Below, piece by piece: positions 24,995-34,934 of a stretch of 64,000 bases of DNA; the first letter of the stretch is position 1, and each line of letters opens with the position of its first letter. The stretch is from Puccinia triticina (Eukaryota > Basidiomycota > Pucciniomycetes > Pucciniales > Pucciniaceae). The stretch lies in NCBI RefSeq assembly GCF_026914185.1, contig NC_070568.1:1302001-1366000 (forward strand). Reading direction: 5' to 3'. Under the pieces are notes generated by a model, which saw nothing but the letters and a program-made list of their open reading frames with translations, ran no database searches and was not told the DNA's origin. Made by a program: the position numbers and the translations under genes.

Positions 24995-25968
24995 AAAACA
25001 CTGGTGGCCTGGCTTGCCTCTCAGCCCGTACCATCTCTGCCCTCCATCCTGCCGGTGATCGCTTGCAACATGGACTGCTTGTTGACTTGATAGGGGATGG
25101 CTTGTTGGATCTCAGGCGGGCCCGGTCTGAGACGCCTGGACTCAGGGCCGAGCAGGCTGGATTGAATCCACCAAATGGCTTGCAATGCGCACATGCCCTA
25201 TCAGGGCCGAGTAGACTCTATGCAAATGACAGCTCGGACCGGGATCCTGCCTGCCATTTCCTGCCCTCAAGCCTCAGCGATTCGCCGCTGCTCGTTCCTT
25301 GCGTGCTCAGATGCACGGTGCCTCTGGGAGAAGCAGCTTCGCTCCTGAGGCTGCACTTCTGCTAACTACGCCGGAGCTCGACGTGGGTGCTGGGCCCAAA
25401 ATTGGGATCCTGCTCCGGGACCTAGGGGTGGTAAGCTAACAAGATGCTTCTGCCGATTGGTCCATAGAATATCGAGGTTTGTATGAGCCCCTAATCGGAC
25501 AAGCTGCCATTTTCCTATTAACACGCGTCCTTGCGATATAAACTATCCGGCCAATCTTGCGACTCGGAAGGAGAAGAGTTCGTTAGCGGTGGCACCGACC
25601 AAGACACTCACAAGCGCTGAGAGTGGCTTGCGAGTCCGTGCAGCCTGTACTTTGCCGCCCAAGTTTGGCGCGGCAGGGTCAGCGGCGACTGTCACCAGCC
25701 CCTGAAGCAATGTTTCAAGCCAGGGGAGGAGGGAAGCATTCCGACATGAATAAATATGGACAGTTGCAAAACCCAACATCACCTCGGAAGGGTGCAAGAG
25801 TGAATTTTGAAATCATGAAAACATAATTTATGAGCAATCGCAAAGCAGAAGTTACAATGAGTATAGGTCAACAATAATTGAGTTGGATACAAGAGAAATG
25901 AACAGACGCGCTCTTTTTGAACAAGATTAAAACAAGGCGCTGAGAGATTTAGAGATGGAGTAAGAGAA
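24995..25968. other. Intergenic region, no supported gene
   Basis: The gap lies between the promoter of the repetitive secreted protein and the 3' end of the smaller secreted protein, both on the minus strand. The open frames at 25063-25365 and 25543-25826 show no family resemblance and are treated as chance. No clear repeat was seen. Confidence 0.4.
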
Positions 25969-26843
25969 TCAATGCCTTGAGAGAAACATAACAACCTGCT
26001 TGTCGTCGATGTGGGGTGCCTTGGCGTCCTTGGGGTGGGTGTTCTTTTCGTTGCAAGTGCTCAAGATGCTGTTGACAGCCTTCTGGAGGATGTGGTCCGG
26101 GCTATGTCGAGTAAAATAGTCATGGTGAGCTGTCTGGGGACTTTGAGGTAGATGAAGGCTGGGAATGCCTACATTTCCTTTGCGACCACTTTTTCCTTGG
26201 AACTGTGGAGTGACAACTGGAACAAGAAAAGCAAACTCGTAAGGAGAGGGTCTCTCGAGCGCGCGACCAGCAGTGTCACAGCGGTGCTTACTTGGCAGCT
26301 TCCACTGGAAGCAGAGTGTAAGCTCTTCTCACGCAAAGTTTGAGCGGCCCTGTTAGAAACAAGGGAACAAGGTCAGTTGATACTGATACAGTGAGATAAA
26401 GGGCAATGGTCGGCGTACTTCAAACATTGAGATTTGGAGAACACCTCAGAGACGCCTTTGTTGCTGGTGCATGTAACACTGTCGGCGGAGTGTCGACGCA
26501 AGAGGTGCTCGGCATCGAGGTGAATAGCCCGACGACTGACGGAGAGCGCTTCCTGCTCGGAGGCCTTTGCGAAGAAGCCGCCCATGCCGAGCGCCATGTT
26601 CATCGGGAACACCGCGCCCCCGAAGCAGGCGCCGCCCATCGACCAGGCCAAACTGTTGATCCATGGGGATCCAAACATGCCTAGTCCCATCCCGCCCAAC
26701 GAGTAAAAGCTGTTGGACATCCCGCTGAATCCGCCAAGCCATTTGGCATCCACGTCTTCGTTCTTCGCTCCGCTTACTTCTTCGGCGCGCGAAGCGGCGA
26801 CGAGCACGGAGAGGAGGGTGATCAGGTAGGCTAAGGAGACCAT
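25969..26843 (-). CDS. Small secreted protein, effector candidate (spliced)
   Basis: The start is ATG 26843. The N-terminus MVSLAYLITLLSVLVAASRA is a clear signal peptide. A glycine/methionine-rich segment follows (SLGGMGLGMFGSPW, GGACFGGAVFPMNMALGMGG). Exon 1 ends at 26419. Three further exons join in frame: one coding QTLREKSLHSASSGSCQ, one coding LSLHSSKEKVVAKE, and a last one coding IPDHILQKAVNSILSTCNEK and ending FLSRH at the stop (25969-25971). The total is about 220 residues with five or six cysteines. The gene stands alone in AT-rich DNA with its own TATA box. I recognise no family. Small size, secretion and setting fit a candidate effector of a plant-associated fungus, but that is inference. 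Confidence 0.7.
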
Positions 26844-26984
26844 CTTGGATTCTCACGGAGTGGGTTTTTTTGGGGGGGAGTTTGAGTGGGTAAGGCTGGT
26901 GTTGATTGGTGAGGCTGGCAGTGGAGTGTAGGTGCGATGGATTGGATGATGAGGGGAGAGACATTGTGGTCAACAACGCGCCCG

Positions 26985-26992
26985 CTTTATAG
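26985..26992 (-). promoter_or_regulatory. TATA box of the small secreted protein gene
   Basis: CTATAAAG on the minus strand lies about 142 bp upstream of the ATG at 26843, set in GC-rich sequence. The spacing is close to that of the neighbouring secreted-protein gene, so the two may share a promoter style. Confidence 0.6.
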
Positions 26993-27496
26993 CTTCAGTC
27001 GGTGCAGCTTTTTTTGGCAAGGCTCTGTGATCCACGCCGGGGAAGCAAGTCTACTTGCTGATGATCGAACCCGGAGTAACTTTCATATCGCGGGAATTTT
27101 CTACATCAAAGGGTGTGAGAAACGGCATGAGGCCAGTCGGTAGATAAAAGATGTTCTTTCCGGCCACACATAACTTTCCCTCGGTTACATCTACTGACGG
27201 AAGCCCATCGGTGAACAACACCCATCACCCAAAACGTGCTGAGTGCAATTCCTTGCCCGCGGAAGTCGCCGGGCGAGACAAAGCCTGGAAATCTGGATAA
27301 CATCGCTGGCATAGATGTCCTGCACAGTTCCCATCCCCAGGCCGCTAGAATAATCGTGATCTAATCCGAGGGCTCAATGAGATCAAGGAGATGCCGGTGG
27401 CGCATAGTGGAACAAGACGCCGGTTTTGGAGCCGTCGCCGGTTTTCCTCAAAAGGGGTTTTCATGGCAGGTGATCTTCAAGAGAGTCCCGGCTCCA
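26993..27496. other. Intergenic region, no supported gene
   Basis: About 500 bases lie between the TATA box of the small secreted protein gene and the tandem duplication. Short frames here have no family resemblance. I see no distinct repeat or RNA gene. Confidence 0.4.
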
Positions 27497-28045
27497 TGCC
27501 GGCGCCAGCCCACTGTCGGCAGATCTCCGTTCCGTTGTAGGTGTGTAAACTCCAAACCTGGAGTATGGTGGGGCGGAGATGGGAGCCGGGGAGGAAGGGT
27601 TTTTCATTCTTGACACTCTCAGTTACAACCGAGTAAGAGTCGAATGCTCTACCAACAACACGGCGTACCCTGTACACGCTTGGTATCTTGACCACCTCCG
27701 CGAGTTATGCCACATTAAGATGCAATTCTACGTGGCATGTAGGCTGTAGCGCTCCACTGATCCAGAGAAAGGTGCCGGCGCCAGCCCACTGTCGGCAGAT
27801 CTCCGTTCCGCTGTAGGTGTGCAAACTCCAAACCTGGAGTATGGTGGGGCGGAGATGGGAGCCGGGGAGGAAGGGTTTTTCATTCTTGACACTCTCAGTT
27901 ACAACCGAGTAAGAGTCGAATGCTCTACCAATAACACGGCGTACCCTGCACACGCTTGGTATCTTGACCACCTCCGCGAGTTATGCCATAAGATGCAATT
28001 CTACGTGGCATGTAGGCTGTAGCGCTCCACTGATCCAGAGAAAGG
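27497..28045. repeat. Tandem duplication, two copies of about 275 bp
   Basis: Copy 1 (27497-27772, 276 bp) and copy 2 (27773-28045, 273 bp) are almost identical. I see a handful of substitutions and one 3-base difference (CCACATTAAG against CCATAAG), so the duplication is recent. Each copy carries on the minus strand a stretch resembling the D-arm and anticodon arm of tRNA-Lys(CUU): GGTAGAGCATTCGACTCTTA (copy 1 around 27621-27660, copy 2 around 27897-27935). No T-arm or acceptor stem follows, so it is not a functional tRNA. It could be a tRNA-derived SINE unit. Confidence 0.75.
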
Positions 28046-28389
28046 CAGAGTCTCCCAGGGCAGAACTTCACACCCGTTTTTATTTGAGCAGGCGAGTTAT
28101 CATAGTGAAGCGTCGAAACTGCTTGAGCTCAGAATCGCGAAGATGTGTCTGCTCTGCTTGGTTTTGATGACAGCGGACGAGATTGTAAATGAAAGAGATT
28201 CATTTCAGATTTTCTACAAAGTGACAACCCGACTGGTCGATGCGCATGGAGCCAAAGTATAACACAAGCTTTTTTTATTCGTTCGAGTCTGATTGGTAAT
28301 GTCTCATGCGGCAAAATTTCTTCCCGGTGCCGTAGTTTAGTTCGTAGTGATTTCATGTATGAAAGTTACAAGTCTTTCGGGTCGGATCA
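28046..28389. other. 3' flank of the peroxidase-like gene
   Basis: About 340 bases lie between the tandem duplication and the stop of the DyP-like gene. There is no gene or clear repeat. Confidence 0.4.
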
Positions 28390-30723
28390 TCAAAGGCCGA
28401 GTGTCTCGTTTATGGCCTTGATCGAAGGCATCAAGAAGTATTCTCCGCTGGGAATCGTCAGAGCAGTGGAGGGTCCCATCAGCGAGTCAAAAGCGGAATA
28501 GTCATTTAAATTTCGCTGAAGTGGACTCTTTCCGGGATGTCGACTCACCCAAGAGGCACGATAAATGGCTGAAAGGCAGTCAACGTGTTGTTAGGATCGG
28601 TATTCCCTCCTGGGAGCTGTTTTGTTAAATATATAGCTAACAAGAAATCAATAACATCCCCCCCCCTAAAAAAACAATTCTTTGACAAATGACTGACCAA
28701 TGGGATAATGTTTTGGGCGGTTCGTGGCGACTCATCGCTGATTTGCCCGACCAATAAGTCCAATCCAGCGGTTACATTGGCAGCCGGTTGTTGTGGGAAG
28801 CGAGGGTTATTACACCATGCCTATTGGAAGCTCAACAAAAAGATATTAAAAGCAGAAATACTTTGATCAAAAACTGGAAGGAAAGCATAGTCAATGCGTA
28901 CCCTCTGAACAAATTGGAACCCGTCCGCTATTTCGCTCTGATAAGCAACAAATAACAATCCTCGGTTTTCTTTCGTTTTCATCTCGTTTGTCTCTTGCTC
29001 TGTGACCTCGGGACCTATCCAAGCGCGACACAAGCTGATGTTCAACTACTATCCTAATGGCTGCTTGGTTTTAGAAAGGCAAACCATAGGGAATTCCATT
29101 TCTAATCATCAGGTGAGGCGACGTGGTTTTCTGGACGTCTGCACCGGCTCGAGAACCATTGCGAGGGTTGGTTTTTCTGCCCTCAAAAAAGGACAACAGG
29201 TCAAACAATTTCGACAATGTGATGTGGAGCTTATTCAATTGTGGAGAGAGCATGGTACCTGAGATGAGAAGCATAGGTTCATCTGAATAGTCAAAATCTT
29301 GTGCCGTTTCCAGTTCCGGATTATCCTCATTCGGAGACAAGCTAAGAGGAGCTCCTGAAGGAGGAAACGAACGTCAATAGAGCATTTGCTAGGGGAGTGG
29401 AAACGTAAAGACAAACGCGCCTGACTTCCATCTGCCCACGATCCTAGCGCCAATGAAATCGCCAGATACGTTCAGGTGTCTGAAACTTTGAGCAGCCTCG
29501 TCGCAGAAGCTCTGGAACTCCGGCACAAGTTGTTGGAGTTCTCTGAATGCCATAAACGACCCGTCTTTGATCCACGCCTGGTTGGGATCCAGGACACTGC
29601 TGTTCCCAGCCGATGTGGGCTGGCCGAGTAGAATCACCCCCGGTTCAACTATTCCTGCCCTTTTATCTTCTGGTTGGGCGTTAATACCTTCAATCTTCGG
29701 CGTCGAAATCGAGTCCTTTTCATGTTGGTAATCCCTAGTCAGCGAGTCCACTACATTTTCAGAAGGAATGAGGAGAACACCCAACCTTGAAGCCGAAGTG
29801 CTCATGACCAAACTGGTCGCCAGGTCTGACATTTCCTTGACGAACAAAAGAATTCGACAAGTATCCGCCGAACATCTTGCCAAGCTGGTTCATTTTCCGA
29901 TCAAGCAAATTCGAGTTCGGAGCAGTGACCAGGATGACGAAATCGATCGTGTTAACTTCATCCAAGAAATCCTCAGACCAAGTTTTTAATTTTTTGGTTG
30001 CTTGGTCGACCGGATCCCCCAAGTTTCTCAGCGCATCAACTTTCTGTCCTTTCGAGAATACTTCATTCTTTCCCGTCGGAATCTGCTCTGTCTTGAGGCC
30101 CAACCTCTTCAATCCCTCATAGGAGAATCCAAGATTGACATGCGTAATAGGCAACATTCTTTTTACTTCGCCATCTGTCCGGTTTCGCCGATAGCTATCT
30201 ATATCATTTTGAGCGTCAATCACTCCCTGTGTCGTGGTGATCAACGGAAGTAATCCGGTTTTCAAATCTTTTCGAAAACTTTCGATCGATCCTTGTTCTG
30301 ATTTTAACGTGCAAAACCAGAAAGCTTCGTAGCGTTTTTGTAACCCTAGGATAATGTCGCCTTGGACGTTTGTCAAGTCGACCCTATAGAGGAAAATGAA
30401 TGTGTCCCACAGCAAGATTCAAATCAGCATGGTAGAAATGAGCGTGTCAAGGGTGGGTTATATAACATTCTCATGTTGTGGAATGCATCATGGCATTTCG
30501 CTCAATGTACTGCGAATCGCAAAGTGGGCGGAATCGCATAGCCAGCAGAGCTTGCAGATCGAATTACGCCAATCGCCAAATCTGAAATGGAAGAAGAAGC
30601 TCAAGAGCCTGAGGATGGAGCTTACTGGGTAGACGATGTGTCGGCTTTGGTGGGTTGAGTGCTCAAAAGGCTGAACCAAAGGAGCAGCAAAACACTGGAG
30701 AATGAAAGTGATGAAGGTGGCAT
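28390..30723 (-). pseudogene. Dye-decolorizing peroxidase (DyP)-like gene, probably damaged
   Basis: The family is clear: VDLTNVQGDIILGLQKR near the N-terminus, FGFK joined to DSISTPKIEG (the GxxDG haem motif, here with Ser for the last Gly), AWIKDGSFMAFRELQQLVPEF, GRWKSG with the distal Arg, RKTNPR, RNGIPYG, RGLLFVAYQSEIADGFQF, and a C-terminal GEYFLMPS before the stop at 28390. A likely first exon at 30723 (MPPSSLSFSS, then VLLLLWFSLLST) supplies a signal peptide, but I cannot join it in frame to the DyP body. Two lesions stand out. The block that should read CPF-AH-RKTNPR and hold the proximal haem-ligand His keeps only RKTNPR. One intron also needs a GCGCGT donor to stay in frame. The family is haem peroxidases acting on dyes and aromatics. 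Activity is doubtful; a pseudogene or a misread exon are the alternatives. Confidence 0.72.
30458..30465 (-). promoter_or_regulatory. Possible TATA box inside the DyP 5' region
   Basis: TTATATAA lies about 90 bp upstream of the first DyP-homologous exon. If used, it would give a transcript without an obvious in-frame ATG. If the signal-peptide exon at 30623-30723 belongs to the gene, this motif is merely inside an intron. Confidence 0.25.
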
Positions 30724-31630
30724 TTTTTTGCGTTACTTTTCCTGTCTACTTCGTGAAAGAACGTAGTCCGGTGTTTTTCTGCTTAAGAACAGGGATGGCC
30801 CTTTGCACCAAAAATCTCTGAAGGAGATCTGGAGATAAGCGATGTACAACGATTAACATCCGCACGAAGGAAGTCGGCAGATTAAGTGCGGCAAGGGGAA
30901 GGGGCAATGGGAAGATCACACTGATCATCCTACTCAACCAGGGCATACCACCCCTTTCCCAGTCAGAACATTTTGTCTTCTGGTTGAGGAAGAACGGGGC
31001 GGCGTGGGTCTGGAAAGCCGAAACTCTGACTTATTCTGGAGAACCTCGGTGGAATCATGCTCAAGTCGGACTGGGCGTGTCAGGCAGCCGCGTGCCCTCT
31101 CCAAAGGGTGTGAAAGCCGCGATCCATGCACAAAAAGGTTTACACCAAAGCTCCGAAGGGTTCGATTCAGGCTTGGCAATAACTGACGTTGTCATTGGTC
31201 TAGCGGATATGCAGTCTGCGCCCTTGAACCCCAATGTGGCGATGGGCAACTTGGCGCCAAACACAAAAAGATTTAAACCACGTCTTCATTGGGGGACGGG
31301 TCGCTGGTAGGCCAAGTCAGTGGTAGGTCGTCGGTTTTCCCGACTGCCGGTCGACCTGAAGGTTTATTCAATACCACAATGCTAGAGCAGACGCGGAAGC
31401 TCAGCTTCACGGGCCCAAGAGCACGTCCGTGTCAGGACCCGGCAGAGCCACTTTGTTGCATCAGAGTGATATGCATCCTGCCAGGTTTTTGCAAAGGACC
31501 TCATGGCGAAATACCCGTTTTCAGCGAGCCTATTGCTTCTAACTAAGAATCTAGCTCAGTAGTCTAGTTCCGCGAAAGAAGTATGTTTTGTCTTGACCCT
31601 CGCCAGGACCGTGTTCTGCATGCAGTTGTT
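30724..31630. other. Intergenic region, no supported gene
   Basis: This lies upstream of the DyP-like gene and downstream of the methyltransferase gene, both on the minus strand. Frames at 30934-31310 on both strands lack an ATG start or family resemblance. No repeat was recognised. Confidence 0.4.
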
Positions 31631-32852
31631 TCAGGGTTGGGGCTCCATTTGCTTCCTCATCACGTAGAAATAATAGTGGAACATGTCTCCCAACTCGATC
31701 ACTTCGACTGACCAAATACCCGGGCGCTGGAGATGTCTTTTTCTGAAGTGCGGTTGACCGAAAGTGACGTAGATGAAAACCCCTCCGGGCTTAAGTATTC
31801 TAAAAACCAAAAGAAAACTGAAAGTCAGTCGATTCACTTTTGATTTGAGCTTCAAAAGCCATTGAAACCGGGAACAGAAAAACCGCATACCTTGCCACTT
31901 CATCCACTTCCATCTTACAATTCTCGACGACCTCTTCGGGAGGGTCCTAGTAAACCAGAAATGAAATTAAATAGGTGTCTCGTGCCTTGAAGCGACAATG
32001 ATGCTTTGGTTCTCACCCAAACGTCTCCCTTGGCACACATCAGAGCATCCATTGTTCCTGAAACGAGCAGAGGATAGGATAAGCAAACAACTCCATTTAG
32101 ACAAGGAAGAACTGGTTAGTTCCAGACCTTTATCAATAGCGGCATCAAATGATGAATCTGCAAAAGGGAGGTGCCTGACGTCGGCTTGTATCCCTACAAT
32201 TCGGGCAAAAAAAGTGATGTTTGTCAAGAGATCATTCTCGAAATCCAACACGAGGATTGAGAAAACACGGCGTCTTTCTTTGCGAATCGCAAAGAAAGAC
32301 GCCGTGTTTTTTCGAAGTGGGGCAGGTATTACAGGACATTTCGGGACAATTTTCGTCGTGCTGAGATCGCATTCGATCAATCAGGATTTGCGAGTAATCG
32401 ACATTGACGATCTTCTGAAACCCAGAATCATACATGTCCTTGGAGAGGCCTAAGTTGAACATTAAAGTAACCCTCGCATAGCCACCGAATTATACACAAC
32501 AAGAATCACAATTAAACACATTTAAGTGGGGGAAATTGTCAGTTTGTTCAACAATAAATTACATCCTTTGTGTCTAGAAAAAATGTTGCCCACTAGAATT
32601 CCCGCAGCCAAGCATGCAAATCTGGGCAGTTTGAGGCACATAACGATCGATCAAGGTTGATAGATCCTTGTAGGACTTGAACCATTCGAACCGATCCTCT
32701 TCCCGCTCCTCTGCATACCGCGAATTCCAATAATCTACCGAGCCATACTGTTCATTGTCCTGGTATATCACGCGAAAACGGGAGTCTGTGCTCTGCTAGA
32801 AAGGGGAGAGATGGATGGGCTTCAAGAGACTTACAGCTGGAAGGTTGCTCAT
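31631..32852 (-). CDS. EEF1A lysine methyltransferase 4-like protein (spliced)
   Basis: This is a seven-beta-strand S-adenosylmethionine methyltransferase, probably cytosolic and acting on elongation factor 1A. A short first exon (32852-32835, MSNLPA) splices to QSTDSRFRVIYQDNEQYG. Family landmarks are EQYGSVDYWNSRYAEE, then motif I MLGCGNS, the acidic motif NVDYSQILIDRM, ADVRHLPFADSSFDAAIDKG, TMDALMCAKGDVW, ILKPGGVFIYVTFGQPHFRK and a C-terminal FHYYFYVM. This order matches EEF1AKMT4/METTL13-type enzymes, and PHFR-RH favours EEF1AKMT4. Seven exons join cleanly with GT-AG introns. One intron holds a perfect 49-bp palindrome (32262-32310). The gene is divergent from MED10 across a 149-bp spacer. 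Confidence 0.82.
32262..32310. repeat. Perfect 49-bp palindrome inside an intron
   Basis: Two 24-base arms (32262-32285 and 32287-32310) are exact inverse complements around a single A. The arms read AAAACACGGCGTCTTTCTTT followed by GCGA. It lies in the intron between the exons coding CPEMS and WIQADVRHLPF of the methyltransferase gene, so it would form a long hairpin in the pre-mRNA. Origin is unknown. Confidence 0.9.
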
Positions 32853-33001
32853 GCTTGAGATTGTCGGTTTCACAAGTCTTCAAAAAAAAAAAAAAAAAAA
32901 AAAAAACTGTGATCTCATTCCCCCCGTGGGATGTATCGGGGTCCCGGGCTCAGCAAAGACGATGTGAAGGCAAGGGAGGTGAGTTGCAGTCAGAAGGAAC
33001 C
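32853..33001. promoter_or_regulatory. Divergent promoter between methyltransferase gene and MED10
   Basis: Only 149 bp separate the two start codons, so both genes must draw promoter elements from this spacer. It contains a 25-base poly(dA:dT) tract (32882-32906). Such tracts are known to exclude nucleosomes and favour constitutive, bidirectional transcription. No TATA box is visible. Confidence 0.6.
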
Positions 33002-33933
33002 ATGTCGCCGCCTTCGACGAACTCGCCTGGACTCAATCCACAATCGACACCAGGATTTCAGTCGGAATATGCGACGGCAGAGGATGTCCAGCGAGCCCAA
33101 CTGGAAGACAAACTCGAGCAAATCTTACAGAGTCTCCTCGAAGTCGGTATCTGTCCGTTTATACAGTCCCACCCCTAGTTTTCGTCCCCTTCTCCACACC
33201 CATTCTTCTCTGAAGTCTATGGTTCATTACTGATATGGAATGCCGACATAAATGTATTTTCTGGATCTACAGGTTCCAGTAATGTTCAAGAAAACGCACT
33301 AGAGGGTGGCGGGACAGGGCGAGGCGAGCCCTTGGGACCTGGAGGCTTGGTAGGAAAAAAGATGTATGTGCTGAAAAGCTTAACTAGTTTCACGGCTGAA
33401 GGCTGAGACAGATGATTCGATCGATTTGGCATGGAGAAAAGAAACGAGTCGATTGAACACATGGCTGAGCTCTATGAGCTGAATGCGAACATCACCTCAG
33501 AGATCCCGATCCCACTCGAAGTCATCACGTAAACCAACTCTCCGGGTTTTCCCCGCTCCATGAAGTCTGACCATTCCGGGGATTTGTTTGTGATTTGTAG
33601 TCAGATCGATCAAGGCTCGAATCCGGATCGATGGCTGAAATCATTTGTTGAACGTGCAGCCCACGAAAACATGTACACCAACGGGATCCTCTCCAACGTC
33701 AATGTATGCTCCACTAGGACTTGAACACTCCAAGTGATTTGTTTTCTCACAGCTGAACTGATTTTCATTTCTTTCAATGTCAATGCGACCCTTTCATGAA
33801 GCAATACCGAACACTGCTCCAAAGCAAGCTTGCCGACTACTTTCCTGAGCTACACCAGCAGCTCAACACCAATGACTCCAGCAGTTCATCGCCCGCCAAG
33901 TCCACCGACACCCAAGCCAATCCTCAAGCTTAG
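33002..33933 (+). CDS. MED10: Mediator complex subunit 10 (spliced)
   Basis: This is a middle-module subunit of Mediator (Nut2 in yeast), nuclear. Five exons join in frame: 33002-33146, 33273-33363, 33442-33528, 33601-33703 and 33802-33933. They give LEDKLEQILQSLLEVG, a Gly-rich loop, KKINESIEHMAELYELN, IPIPLEVITQIDQGSNPD, FVERAAHENMYTNG and QYRTLLQSKLADYFPEL, closely following the MED10 pattern (LE-L---LQ-L-ELG, IPLEVI--ID-G-NP). The third exon uses an unusual purine-rich acceptor (GAGAAAAG at 33441); the nearer CAG acceptor would break the frame with a TGA. The protein has about 185 residues, a normal length. It is divergent from the methyltransferase gene. Confidence 0.85.
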
Positions 33934-34837
33934 CTCAACAACAGTCTGCCGTAGAAGATCTTGAAGTCCAAGACCATTAATGTGAACTTGGTGGCCGATT
34001 TCAGCTCAAGAATCCACACCCTTGCGCTTCTAGGATTTGGCAGTAATGCACTCCCCAGGTGTTGTGGTTGGTAATGGTAATGCCTGAAGATCCATTGCTC
34101 CACCCTGCCCGTCTCTTGAACACTCCATACTCCAAATGCGGAGTTTGTCCACCCCACATCTCAACACCAGGCATCAAACCCTCATCCAACCACCCACATG
34201 CCTTTCAATGCCATAGAAATCAGCCATACATGTGTTTAGCTACAGATTCCTCTTGATGATCCCCTCACTCTCAATAAGTCCGTGGGTTCAGTTTGTTTTG
34301 CTTAGGATTATAAATGTACAACAATGGCCTTTTGTTTTGAGAGGTCTATTACATGTGCGTTGATATCTCGGCACCCGCTTGATGTTCAGCCTAAAATATG
34401 GATGGGTTTTGTTTATCTATTTTCCACTGTCAAATTTGACCATCACCCAAGACAGTTGATCATCTGGCATCAATTTCTAACAATCCAATACTTGATTTTG
34501 AAAGATGTCTCTTGAAATGAGAAAATCTACCCAGATTTTGAAAGCCTTCCTGATACATGTTATTCAAACCCTGAGTATAAGAAGGTTCGATACCCGTAGA
34601 CAAAGCTTAGTAAGGTGTTTTCACATCTTTAAGCTGTACTGGCTGGGGTTTGTTTCCCACCGTATTTGCCCCCAAGGAATGATTTGTTTATGATCTTCCC
34701 ATTGGATGTTCTTCCCAGCTTGGATGCTGAAAGGTTTTGGTTTGGTATTTAAATATTTACGTAGAAACTTTACTTTTCAACATTTGTCGATAGGTTCGTG
34801 GATTACGTAAGCTCAGTGACAATCCAACCCCGGCGCG
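33934..34837. other. Intergenic region upstream of a membrane protein gene
   Basis: No gene is supported. The stretch 34040-34260 has short open frames on both strands without family resemblance and may be repeat-derived. The right end holds the promoter of the gene at 34935. Confidence 0.4.
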
Positions 34838-34846
34838 CTATAAAGG
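34838..34846 (+). promoter_or_regulatory. TATA box of the gene at 34935
   Basis: CTATAAAGG lies 89 bp upstream of the ATG, preceded by a GC-rich stretch and followed by a C/A-rich leader, as expected for a basidiomycete TATA promoter. Confidence 0.6.
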
Positions 34847-34934
34847 CTTCACCCGCAGCCCACCCCACCACCGCCACCACCCAAAAACCATCCACGAAAA
34901 CCACTCAAACGACCTCAAGCGAACAGAAAACACA

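Noticed and set aside
27600..27960. Functional tRNA-Lys genes in the tandem duplication
   Set aside because: The anticodon-arm likeness is good, but no T arm, B box or matching acceptor stem follows.
30984..31310. Plus-strand gene between the DyP-like gene and the methyltransferase gene
   Set aside because: The frame lacks an ATG at its start, has mixed composition and matches no family.
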